From Christensenella sp. UBA2853 (GTDB lineage Bacteria > Bacillota > Clostridia > Christensenellales > Aristaeellaceae): a stretch of 64,000 nucleotides of DNA. Positions 54,980-63,700 of the stretch are shown one piece after another (positions within the stretch are counted from its first letter, which is position 1; the number at the start of each line of letters is the position of its first letter). A program made the translations under genes and the position numbers. Under the pieces are notes generated by a model. The model had not been told where the DNA came from. It searched no databases and was given only the letters and a program-made list of their open reading frames with translations. Location: assembly GCA_002350845.1 (NCBI GenBank), contig DEFL01000048.1:60883-124882 (forward strand), written 5' to 3'.

Positions 54980-54988
54980 TGATATAGT
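54960..54988 (+). promoter_or_regulatory. Sigma-A promoter of the purine operon
   Basis: TTTACA, 17-bp spacer, TATAGT. The transcript would start about 54995, giving a 195-nt leader before purF. Confidence 0.7.
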
Positions 54989-54994
54989 GATTTT

Positions 54995-55016
54995 GTTTCA
55001 TCCCCTCAGATGAAAC
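54995..55016 (+). promoter_or_regulatory. Hairpin at the 5' end of the purF leader
   Basis: GTTTCATC-CCCTCA-GATGAAAC, perfect 8-bp stem close to the expected transcript start. Confidence 0.55.
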
Positions 55017-55041
55017 AGAATCCGCATAAGGGGGAATGGCC

Positions 55042-55173
55042 GTGACCTGTACTTCTCGTCATTTTTCACTGAGCAAGTATACTGTTGTCAACAGCCGTCT
55101 GTGTTCCTCTCTTTTTTGCGTACCGCCAAAGCATCGGGATTTCCCGATGCTTTTTCCTGTCCGATCCTTTTAA
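55042..55173 (+). CDS. Possible leader ORF spanning the purF leader terminator
   Basis: A GTG (or the ATG at 55036) after AAGGGGG opens a frame of about 43 codons (VTCTSRHFSLSKY...) that runs through the terminator at 55128-55155 and ends with TAA directly before the purF AGGAGG. Ribosomes on it would disrupt the terminator. The peptide has no recognised domain and no run of a purine-related amino acid, so it may be chance. Confidence 0.3.
   Translation: MTCTSRHFSLSKYTVVNSRLCSSLFCVPPKHRDFPMLFPVRSF
55128..55155 (+). terminator. Intrinsic terminator in the purF leader
   Basis: AAAGCATCGGGA-TT-TCCCGATGCTTT followed by TTT, ending 33 bp before the purF start. It should stop most transcripts unless relieved, an attenuator-like layout. 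Confidence 0.8.
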
Positions 55174-55188
55174 AGGAGGTCAATCACT

Positions 55189-56616
55189 ATGGGCGGATTT
55201 TTCGGTGCCACCAGCAAGGTGCACAACATCATTCCGGATGTTTTCTTCGGAACCGACTATCACTCCCATCTCGGTACCCGCCGCGCCGGCATGGCTGCCT
55301 GGGACAGAGAGATGGGACTGCAGCGCGAGATCCATAATATAGAAAATTCTCCCTTCCGCACCCGCTTTGCCGGCGCGCTCGATGAGATGATCGGTTCAGC
55401 CGGCATCGGATGCATTTCCGACTCGGATCCCCAGCCCCTGCTCATCCGATCCAACCTGGGCACCTATGCCCTGTGCACGATCGGCGTGATCCAGAATGCC
55501 GAGCAGCTGATTTCCCAGTTCCTTTCCTTTTCCGGCGGCCACTTTGAAGCCATGCGCCGCGGACATGTCAACACCACAGAGCTGGTCGCTGCCATGATCG
55601 ACCAGAAGAGTTCCTTCGCCGAAGGCATCCGGTTCGCACAGAATGTCATTGAAGGAACCGCTTCCATCCTGATCCTCAAGGAGAACGGCAACCTCATCGC
55701 CGCGCGCGACAAGATGGGCCGCCTCCCGGTGCTCATCGGGAAAAATGAGGAGGGCTACTGCGTCTCCTTCGAAAACTTTGCCTACCAGAAGCTCGGCTAC
55801 GAAGATGAGCGTGAGCTCGGGCCCGGCGAAATCGTCGAGATTTCCACTGAAGGCATTGAAGTCCTGTCCCCCGCGCTCAAGGAAATGCGGATCTGCTCCT
55901 TCCTCTGGAGCTATTATGGCTATCCGACCTCCTGCTATGAAGGGGTCAACGTCGAGGTCATGCGCTACAAGAACGGCGCCATCATGGCCGAACACGACAT
56001 GGAGGAAGGCCGCGATGCGGACATCGACTATGTCGGCGGCGTACCTGATTCCGGCACCCCGCATGCCATCGGCTACGCGAACCGCTCCGGAAAGCATTTT
56101 GCCAGAGCCTTCATCAAGTATACACCGACCTGGTCCCGCTCCTTCATGCCCAGCACCCAGACCGACCGCAACCGCATCGCCAAGATGAAGCAGATTCCGG
56201 TCAACGAGCTGATCCGGGACAAGAATCTCCTGTTTGTGGATGATTCCATTGTCCGCGGCACCCAGCTCCGGGAAACCGTTGAATTCCTCTATGACAACGG
56301 TGCCAAGAGCGTGCATATGCGCAGTGCCTGTCCGCCAATCATGTACGGCTGCAAATATCTGAACTTCTCCCGTGCCACGTCGGACATGGAGCTCATCACC
56401 CGCCAGGTCATCATGGAACTGGAGGGCGACGAAGGCTTCAAGCATCTGGAGGAATATGCGGACCGGACCACAGAGCGCGGACGCGCCATGCGCCAGGCGA
56501 TCTGCGACCGCTTCCACTTCTCTTCCCTCGAATTCCAGTCCCTTGAGGGCCTGGAGGAAGCCATCGGCATCGACCGCTGCAAACTCTGCACTTACTGCTG
56601 GAACGGAAAAGAATAA
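55189..56616 (+). CDS. purF: Amidophosphoribosyltransferase family protein lacking the glutaminase nucleophile
   Basis: This 475-residue protein corresponds to PurF, which makes phosphoribosylamine from PRPP and glutamine. The phosphoribosyltransferase half is intact, with the PRPP loop LLFVDDSIVRGTQ (about 347-359). The N-terminal Ntn half starts MGGFFGATSKVHN, while active enzymes start with Met then Cys (CGIxG), the Cys being the nucleophile; here it is Gly. Conserved GTDYHSHLGTRRAG and SPFRTRF segments remain. A C-terminal Cys cluster CKLCTYC may bind an iron-sulfur centre, as in Bacillus PurF. It may use free ammonia. AGGAGG precedes the ATG, and purM follows. Confidence 0.88.
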   Translation: MGGFFGATSKVHNIIPDVFFGTDYHSHLGTRRAGMAAWDREMGLQREIHNIENSPFRTRFAGALDEMIGSAGIGCISDSDPQPLLIRSNLGTYALCTIGVIQNAEQLISQFLSFSGGHFEAMRRGHVNTTELVAAMIDQKSSFAEGIRFAQNVIEGTASILILKENGNLIAARDKMGRLPVLIGKNEEGYCVSFENFAYQKLGYEDERELGPGEIVEISTEGIEVLSPALKEMRICSFLWSYYGYPTSCYEGVNVEVMRYKNGAIMAEHDMEEGRDADIDYVGGVPDSGTPHAIGYANRSGKHFARAFIKYTPTWSRSFMPSTQTDRNRIAKMKQIPVNELIRDKNLLFVDDSIVRGTQLRETVEFLYDNGAKSVHMRSACPPIMYGCKYLNFSRATSDMELITRQVIMELEGDEGFKHLEEYADRTTERGRAMRQAICDRFHFSSLEFQSLEGLEEAIGIDRCKLCTYCWNGKE

Positions 56617-56633
56617 CATCGGAGGTCAAACGT

Positions 56634-57671
56634 ATGCAGTCTCATTCTGATTCCTACAAAGCCGCCGGCGTGGATATCACGGCAGGCTACCGTGCTGTCG
56701 AACTCATGAAGCGCCACATTGCCAGAACGGCTGTCCCCGGTGTCTATTCCGATATCGGCGGTTTCGGCGGCCTGTTCGCCCTGGACCTGTCCGATACGCC
56801 CCACCCCGTCCTGGTTGCCGGCACGGACGGCGTCGGAACCAAGCTCAAGATCGCCTTCCGCATGGACCGTCATGACACCGTCGGCATTGACTGTGTCGCG
56901 ATGTGCGTCAATGACGTGGTCTGCTGCGGCGCCAAGCCTCTCTACTTCCTGGATTACATTGCCTGCGGAAAGAACGTTCCCGAGCGCATTGCCGACATCG
57001 TGGCCGGCGTGGCCGAGGGCTGTGTGCAGGCAGGATGTGCGCTCACCGGCGGCGAAACAGCTGAAATGCCCGGTTTCTATCCGGAGAACGAGTATGACCT
57101 CGCAGGCTTCTGCACAGGTGTGGTCGACCGTGACCGCATCCTCCGGCAGGAAACCATGCAGGCTGGGGATGTCGTCATCGCCCTGCCCTCCTCGGGCGTG
57201 CACTCCAACGGCTTCTCCCTGGTGCGCCGCGTCTTCGATGTGGAGCATGCGGATCTCACCGTTCCTCAGGAAGCCCTCGGAGGCGCTTCCCTGGGCGAAA
57301 CCCTGCTGACCCCCACGAAGATCTACGTCAAGCCGGTGCTTGCCCTGCTTGAAAAAGTGCAGGTGCGCGGCATTTCCCACATCACCGGCGGCGGGTTCTA
57401 TGAGAACATCCCGCGGTCCATTCCCGACGGCCTGTGCGCCGAGATTGACCGGAAGAGCCTGCGCATTCTTCCCATCTTTGATCTCATCGCCTCCGTCGGA
57501 AACATCCCCGAGCGCGACATGTTCAACACCTTCAACATGGGCGTGGGCATGAGCATTGTGGTTCCCGCTGAGGAAGCGGACACCGCGCTGGAGATTCTCC
57601 GTGAGCAGGGCGAAGACGCCTATGTCATGGGCCGGATCGTCAAAGCGGACGAAAAGATCCGCATCGTGTAA
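56634..57671 (+). CDS. purM: Phosphoribosylformylglycinamidine cyclo-ligase (AIR synthetase)
   Basis: This 345-residue enzyme closes the imidazole ring: FGAM plus ATP gives AIR. Family signatures are DIGGFGGLFAL, LVAGTDGVGTKLKIA, DCVAMCVNDVVCCGAKPLYFLDY, GCALTGGETAEMPGFY, LPSSGVHSNGFSLVR, HITGGGFYENIPR and FNMGVGM. Length is normal. GGAGG precedes the ATG, 17 bp after the purF stop. It takes FGAM formed by the purL product encoded at the end of the operon. Confidence 0.97.
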   Translation: MQSHSDSYKAAGVDITAGYRAVELMKRHIARTAVPGVYSDIGGFGGLFALDLSDTPHPVLVAGTDGVGTKLKIAFRMDRHDTVGIDCVAMCVNDVVCCGAKPLYFLDYIACGKNVPERIADIVAGVAEGCVQAGCALTGGETAEMPGFYPENEYDLAGFCTGVVDRDRILRQETMQAGDVVIALPSSGVHSNGFSLVRRVFDVEHADLTVPQEALGGASLGETLLTPTKIYVKPVLALLEKVQVRGISHITGGGFYENIPRSIPDGLCAEIDRKSLRILPIFDLIASVGNIPERDMFNTFNMGVGMSIVVPAEEADTALEILREQGEDAYVMGRIVKADEKIRIV

Positions 57672-57684
57672 GGAGGCTGCCGAG

Positions 57685-58299
57685 ATGAAACAGCGCATTG
57701 CCGTTCTCGTTTCCGGCGGCGGCACCAACCTGCAGGCCCTGCTCGACAGGGAAAAGGACGGAGCGATCCCGAGCGGTGAAATCGTTCTGGTGCTCTCCAA
57801 CCGGGAAGGTGCCTATGCCCTGACCCGTGCCGCCAACGCCGGGAAAGCGGCATACACCGTCACCCGGAAGAAGGCCGGATCCCAGGAAGCCTTCGAGAAG
57901 GAAATCACCCGGATTCTGGAAGACCATCAGGTCGACCTGATCATCCTTGCCGGTTTCCTTGCCATCCTCTCTCAGGATTTTACCGACCGCTGGGCCGGAA
58001 GAATCATCAATATTCACCCTTCGCTGATTCCCTCTTTCTGCGGTGCGGGCTTCTACGGGCTCCATGTCCATGAAGCTGCTCTTGCGCGCGGAGTCAAAGT
58101 CAGCGGCGCGACTGTCCACTATGTCAACGAGATCCCGGACGGAGGAGAGATCATCCTGCAGAAAGCGGTTGATGTCCTTCCCGGGGACACCCCTGAGACC
58201 CTTCAGAAACGGATTATGGAGGAAGCGGAATGGATCCTGCTTCCCCAGGCAGCCGAACTCGTCTGCCGCAGACTTCAGGAAAACGGAGGAAAAGAATGA
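57685..58299 (+). CDS. purN: Phosphoribosylglycinamide formyltransferase
   Basis: This 204-residue enzyme formylates GAR with 10-formyltetrahydrofolate. It has IAVLVSGGGTNLQALLD, a nucleotide-binding start, ILAGFLAILS, the catalytic stretch INIHPSLIPSFCG (Asn-His) and VSGATVHYVNEIPDGG with the active Asp region DGG. AAGGAGG lies 9 nt before the ATG. Its TGA overlaps the ATGATG start of the AICAR transformylase gene, coupling the two folate-dependent steps in translation. Confidence 0.96.
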   Translation: MKQRIAVLVSGGGTNLQALLDREKDGAIPSGEIVLVLSNREGAYALTRAANAGKAAYTVTRKKAGSQEAFEKEITRILEDHQVDLIILAGFLAILSQDFTDRWAGRIINIHPSLIPSFCGAGFYGLHVHEAALARGVKVSGATVHYVNEIPDGGEIILQKAVDVLPGDTPETLQKRIMEEAEWILLPQAAELVCRRLQENGGKE

Positions 58300-59483
58300 T
58301 GCAGGAATTCGCTCTTAAGTACGGATGCAACCCCCACCAGAAACCCGCCCGCATTTATATGGAAAACGGCCAGGATCTCCCGCTGCAGATTCTCAGCGGA
58401 CGGCCCGGCTACATTAACTTCCTCGACGCACTCAATGCCTGGCAGCTCGTTTCCGAGCTGAAAGAAGCCCTGGGCCTGCCCTGCGCTGCTTCCTTCAAGC
58501 ATGTCTCTCCTACCTCCGCCGCGCTCGGCCTGCCGCTGCCCGAAACCCTGAAGAAGGCCTGCTTCGTCAATGACATCGAAGGCCTGGACGATTCTCCCCT
58601 GGCCTGCGCCTATGCCCGCGCCCGCGGCACGGACCGCATGTCTTCCTTCGGCGACTGGGTTGCCCTGTCCGATGTCTGCGATGTAACCACTGCCAAACTG
58701 CTCAAGCGTGAAGTGTCCGACGGCGTCATCGCTCCCGGCTATGAACCCGAAGCCCTCGAAATCCTCAAACTCAAGCGCAAGGGCAATTACAACATTGTGC
58801 AGATCGATCCCGCCTATGTGCCCGCTGCCATTGAGCACAAGCAGGTGTTCGGCGTGACCTTCGAGCAGGGCCGCAATGATGTCCGCATCAGCGCCGACCA
58901 TCTCAAGAACATTGTCACCGAAAACAAGAACCTGCCCGAGAGCGCTGTGCGCGACCTGATTGTCGCCCTCATCACCCTCAAGTACACCCAGTCCAACTCT
59001 GTCTGCTTTGCCAAGGACGGCCAGGCCATCGGCGTTGGCGCCGGCCAGCAGTCCCGCGTGCACTGCACCCGTCTGGCAGGCTCCAAGGCTGACACCTGGC
59101 ATCTGCGCCAGCATGAGAAGGTGCTGAACCTGCCCTTCCTGCCCACGCTCGGACGCCCTGACCGCGACAACGTCATCGACGGCTATATCAACGGCAACGA
59201 AGAGGATGTCACCGCTGATGGCAACTGGCAGAAGTACTTCACCCGCCAGCCTGCTCCCCTGACCGCTGAGGAAAAGCGCGCCTACCTGTCTTCCCTCACC
59301 GGCGTCTCCCTCGGCTCCGATGCCTTCTTCCCCTTCTCTGACAACATTGAGCGCGCCCACGCAAGCGGCGTGTCCTATATTGCCGAGCCCGGCGGATCCA
59401 TCCGCGATGACGCCGTTATCGACTGCTGCAACCGTTACGGCATGGTCATGGCCTTTGACGGTCTGCGCCTGTTCCATCATTGA
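58296..59483 (+). CDS. purH: AICAR transformylase without an IMP cyclohydrolase domain
   Basis: This 395-residue protein is the AICARFT half of PurH only: it formylates AICAR with 10-formyltetrahydrofolate. It begins FALKYGCNPHQKPARIY, the start of the transformylase domain, and includes the catalytic Lys68-His69 in SFKHVSPTSAA, SDVCDVTTAKLL, KYTQSNSVCFAKDGQAIGVGAGQQSRVHC and SDAFFPFSDNIERAHASGV. The 200-residue MGS-like IMP cyclohydrolase domain that precedes it in standard PurH is missing, so ring closure to IMP needs another enzyme not in the window. GGAGGAAAAG precedes tandem ATGs at 58296 and 58299. Confidence 0.93.
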   Translation: MMQEFALKYGCNPHQKPARIYMENGQDLPLQILSGRPGYINFLDALNAWQLVSELKEALGLPCAASFKHVSPTSAALGLPLPETLKKACFVNDIEGLDDSPLACAYARARGTDRMSSFGDWVALSDVCDVTTAKLLKREVSDGVIAPGYEPEALEILKLKRKGNYNIVQIDPAYVPAAIEHKQVFGVTFEQGRNDVRISADHLKNIVTENKNLPESAVRDLIVALITLKYTQSNSVCFAKDGQAIGVGAGQQSRVHCTRLAGSKADTWHLRQHEKVLNLPFLPTLGRPDRDNVIDGYINGNEEDVTADGNWQKYFTRQPAPLTAEEKRAYLSSLTGVSLGSDAFFPFSDNIERAHASGVSYIAEPGGSIRDDAVIDCCNRYGMVMAFDGLRLFHH

Positions 59484-59505
59484 TCTCAGAGAGGAGCAAC
59501 TGCCC

Positions 59506-60771
59506 ATGAAGGTCATGGTTATCGGCAGCGGAGGACGTGAACATGCCGTCATCCGTGCGCTGAAAAAAAGCCCGGAAATTGATGAACTGTATGCGCTTCC
59601 CGGAAACGGCGGGATCGCTGCGGACGCGCAGTGCGCTGCCATCTCCGCCATGGACCTGGACAGTGTATGTCAGTTCGCCGAAGATCACCGGATTGATTAT
59701 GCGGTCGTCACGCCCGACGACCCGCTGGCCGCAGGCCTTGTCGACCGCCTCGAAGCGCTCGGCATTCCCTGTTTCGGACCGTGCCGTGATGCTGCCATCA
59801 TCGAAGCGAGCAAAGTGTTCTCCAAGGAACTCATGAAGAAATACGGCATCCCGACAGCGCGCTATGAGGTCTTCACGGACGCTCAGGCTGCCCTGGATTA
59901 CCTCCGCACCGCCCCGATGCCCAGCGTCATCAAGGCGGACGGCCTCGCACTCGGAAAGGGCGTCATCATTGCCAATACCCTCGCTGAGGCTGAGGATGCT
60001 GTGCGTTCCATGATGCTCGACCATCAGTTCGGAAAGAGCGGCGACCGGATTGTCATTGAGGAATTCCTCGAAGGCCCCGAAGTCTCTGTCCTTTCCTTCA
60101 CCGACGGCAAGACCATCGTGCCCATGGTCTCCTCCATGGACCACAAGCGTGCAGGTGACGGAGACACCGGTCTGAACACCGGCGGCATGGGCGTCATTGC
60201 CCCCAATCCGTTCTATACCGAGGACGTGGCAAAGACCTGCATGGAAACAATCTTCCTTCCCACCATGCATGCCATGAACGCAGAAGGCCGCACCTTCCGC
60301 GGATGCCTGTATTTCGGTCTGATGATCACCAAGGATGGCCCGAAGGTCATTGAGTACAACTGCCGCTTCGGCGATCCCGAGACGCAGGTCGTCCTTCCGC
60401 TTCTGGAAACAGATCTGTTCACCATCATGCGCGCAGTCACCGACGGCTGCCTGGCCAATGTGCCCGTCCGCTTTTCCTCCAATGCCGCATGCTGCGTCGT
60501 GCTCGCCTCCCGCGGTTACCCGCAGCATTATGAAAAAGGTTTCCCGATCTCCATTCCGGAAGACTGCCTGAGTTCCGTCTATGTCGCCGGCGGTACGCTG
60601 AAGAATGGACAGCTGGTCACCAGCGGCGGACGCGTGCTCGGCGCAGTGGCCACCGCGCCCACGCTTCAGGAAGCCGTCACACAGGCCTATGCCATTGCCG
60701 ACAGGATTCATTTTGAAAACAGCTACTGCCGCCGGGATATCGGCCGCCGTGCATTACAGGCGCTGAAATAA
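59506..60771 (+). CDS. purD: Phosphoribosylamine-glycine ligase (GAR synthetase)
   Basis: This 421-residue ATP-grasp enzyme joins phosphoribosylamine and glycine. MVIGSGGREHAVIRAL at the start binds substrate; SKELMKKYGIPTARY, VIKADGLALGKGVIIA, IEEFLEGPEVSVLSF, TGGMGVIAPNPFY and CRFGDPETQVVLPLL are the family motifs. Length is normal. GAGAGGAG precedes ATG 59506. Phosphoribosylamine is unstable, so close production by the variant PurF encoded in the same operon is notable. Confidence 0.97.
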   Translation: MKVMVIGSGGREHAVIRALKKSPEIDELYALPGNGGIAADAQCAAISAMDLDSVCQFAEDHRIDYAVVTPDDPLAAGLVDRLEALGIPCFGPCRDAAIIEASKVFSKELMKKYGIPTARYEVFTDAQAALDYLRTAPMPSVIKADGLALGKGVIIANTLAEAEDAVRSMMLDHQFGKSGDRIVIEEFLEGPEVSVLSFTDGKTIVPMVSSMDHKRAGDGDTGLNTGGMGVIAPNPFYTEDVAKTCMETIFLPTMHAMNAEGRTFRGCLYFGLMITKDGPKVIEYNCRFGDPETQVVLPLLETDLFTIMRAVTDGCLANVPVRFSSNAACCVVLASRGYPQHYEKGFPISIPEDCLSSVYVAGGTLKNGQLVTSGGRVLGAVATAPTLQEAVTQAYAIADRIHFENSYCRRDIGRRALQALK

Positions 60772-60783
60772 CAGGAGGACAAT

Positions 60784-63700
60784 ATGGTCTACAGAATTTA
60801 CGTGGAAAAGAAAAAAGACCTGGCCCTTGAAGCCCGAAACCTGCTCTCCGATGCACGTGACTTTCTGCATATTGCATCCCTCGAGGATGTCCGCGTCATC
60901 AATCGCTATGATGTGGAAGACATTACCGAGGAGCTCTTCCGGAGTTCCATTTCCACGGTCTTCTCAGAGCCCCAGCTCGACACGGTCACCGAGGAGCCGG
61001 ACCTCGCAGGCGCGCATGTCTTCATTTCCGAATATCTCCCCGGACAGTTTGATCAGCGCGCAGACTCTGCTGCACAGTGCATTCAGCTGATCTCCTGCAC
61101 CACCCGTCCCCTTGTCCGCACCGCCAAGGTGTACGCCCTCTACGGCCAGCTTTCCGAGGCGGACATGGCTGCGATCAAAAAGTACGTCATTAACCCCGTT
61201 GAGTCCCGCGAGGCCTCCGCGGAAAAGCCGGAAACCCTGAAGACCCGGTTTGACATTCCGACCAGCGTAAAAACGCTCGACGGCTTCCTGCAGCTCGACC
61301 GCAGCGGTCTTGAACAGTTCGTGCGCGATTATGCCCTGGCCATGGACACGGATGACATCGCGTTCTGTCAGGCCTATTTCCGCACCGAGCAGCGCGACCC
61401 CACCATCACGGAAATCCGCATGATCGACACCTACTGGTCCGATCACTGCCGGCACACCACCTTCCTGACCGTGATCGACTCGGTGACCTTCGATGATCCG
61501 CTCCTTGAAAAAGCATGGCGCGACTATCTTGATGTCCGCCGGGAACTGCACCGCACCAAGCCCATCTGCCTGATGGATCTTGGCACCATTGCCGCCCGCT
61601 ATCTGAAGAGCGAAGGCCTTCTCGACAAGCTCGACGAGTCCGAGGAAATCAACGCATGCACCGTCAAGATGACGGTGACCGTGGACGGGAAGGAAGAGCC
61701 CTGGCTTCTTCTGTTCAAGAATGAAACGCACAACCATCCCACGGAAATCGAGCCCTTCGGCGGAGCCGCCACCTGTATCGGCGGCGCAATCCGCGACCCG
61801 CTTTCCGGGCGTGCTTATGTCTACGGCGCCATGCGCGTCACCGGTGCTGCCGATCCCCTGAAGCCGGCCGACGAAACCATTCCCGGCAAGCTGCCCCAGA
61901 GAAAGATTGTGACCGGCGCTGCCGCCGGCTATTCCTCCTATGGCAACCAGATCGGTCTGGCCACCGGCATTGTGGATGAACTGTATCATCCCGGCTATGC
62001 CGCCAAGCGCATGGAGATCGGCGCGGTCATCGCTGCCGCTCCCCAGAGCCATGTCCGCCGCGAAACGCCGCTCCCCGGGGATCTGGTGATCCTCCTGGGC
62101 GGAGCCACCGGCCGTGACGGCTGCGGCGGTGCCACCGGTTCCTCCAAGTCCCACACGCTGTCCTCCCTGGAAACCTGCGGCGCAGAAGTCCAGAAGGGCA
62201 ATGCACCTGAGGAGCGCAAGCTCCAGCGCCTCTTCCGCAACCCGAATGCCACCCGCCTCATCAAGCGCTGCAACGACTTTGGTGCCGGCGGCGTCTCAGT
62301 GGCCATCGGCGAGCTCGCGGACGGCCTGCACATCAATCTCAACCGTGTCCCCCGCAAGTATGAAGGTCTCGACGGCACAGAGCTGGCCATCTCTGAGTCC
62401 CAGGAACGCATGGCTGTGGTCATTGCCCCTGAAGATCTTGATACTTTCCTGGACCTGGCTGCCCAGGAAAACCTGCAGGCCACCTGTGTCGCAGAGGTCA
62501 CGGAGGATCCGCGCCTGGTCATGGAATGGAACGGACAGGAGATCGTCAATATTGCCCGCACCTTCCTCAATTCCAACGGTGCAGAAAAACATATCAGCAT
62601 TGAAACCGCTCCGACAAAGGCCTGGGAAAAGAAAGTGGAAGGTGACTTCACCTCCCTCTATCCCGCCCTTGCCTCCTCTCTGGCTGCCTGCTCACGTCGC
62701 GGCCTGTCTGAGCGCTTTGACTCCACCATCGGTGCCGGCACCGTCCTTATGCCCTTTGGCGGCGTCAGCCAGCTGACCCCCATTCAGGCCATGGTGCAGA
62801 AGGTCTCCCTCGAGCACGGACACACCGACGATGTCTCCTGCATGGCCTGGGGCTATAACCCGGAGATCACGGAAAAGAGCCCCTATCACGGTGCCTATCT
62901 TGCCGTGACAGAGTCTGTCAGCAAGCTCATCGCTACCGGTGCCTCCTTTGAGGATGTCTACCTGACCTTCCAGGAATACTTCCTCCATCCCGGTCACGAC
63001 GGAAAACGCTGGGCTCAGCCGCTCACCGCACTCCTCGGTGCCTTTGAGGCACAGAAGGACCTCGGCATTGCTGCCATCGGCGGCAAGGACTCCATGTCCG
63101 GCACCTTTGAGCAGCTCGATGTCCCGCCGACACTGGTCTCCTTTGCTGTTACAACCGGCAAGGTCCAGGAGATCGTCTCCCCTGAGTTTAAGGAAGCCGG
63201 CCATCCTGTCTATCTGCTGGAATGCGAAAAGACAGCGGACGGCCTGCCCGTTCCCGATGCACTGATCCGCCTTTTCGGCACCGTCCACGCCCTGACCGCC
63301 TCCGGCACCGCCAAGGCAGTCTATACCCCCGGCGACGGCGGCATTGCAGAGGCCGTCTTCAAGATGGGTCTGGGCAACCAGATCGGGTTTGCCTTTGATG
63401 ACAGCTGGTCCATTCAGGACCTCTTCGGGTACCGCTACGGCAGCTTTGTCGTGGAAACGGACCGTCCTGTCGAAAACGCACGGCTTCTGGGCTATACCGC
63501 GAAAGACAGCCTGACCTATGGCGGCAAAGCACTTTCCCTGAAAGCACTCCAGGATCTCTGGGAAGGCAAGCTGGAACCCGTCTATGCCTGCAATATCGAC
63601 CAGTCCGGACGTCCCATGGAAACCTTCACACACCAGGCAGACTCCTGGGCCGCACCGGCTGTGATCACCCGCAAGCCCACCTTTGTCATCCCGGCCTTCC

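Noticed and set aside
54995..55188. Known purine, ZTP or PRPP riboswitch upstream of purF
   Set aside because: I could not find the conserved core sequences of any; only isolated short matches. Reported instead as an unexplained leader.
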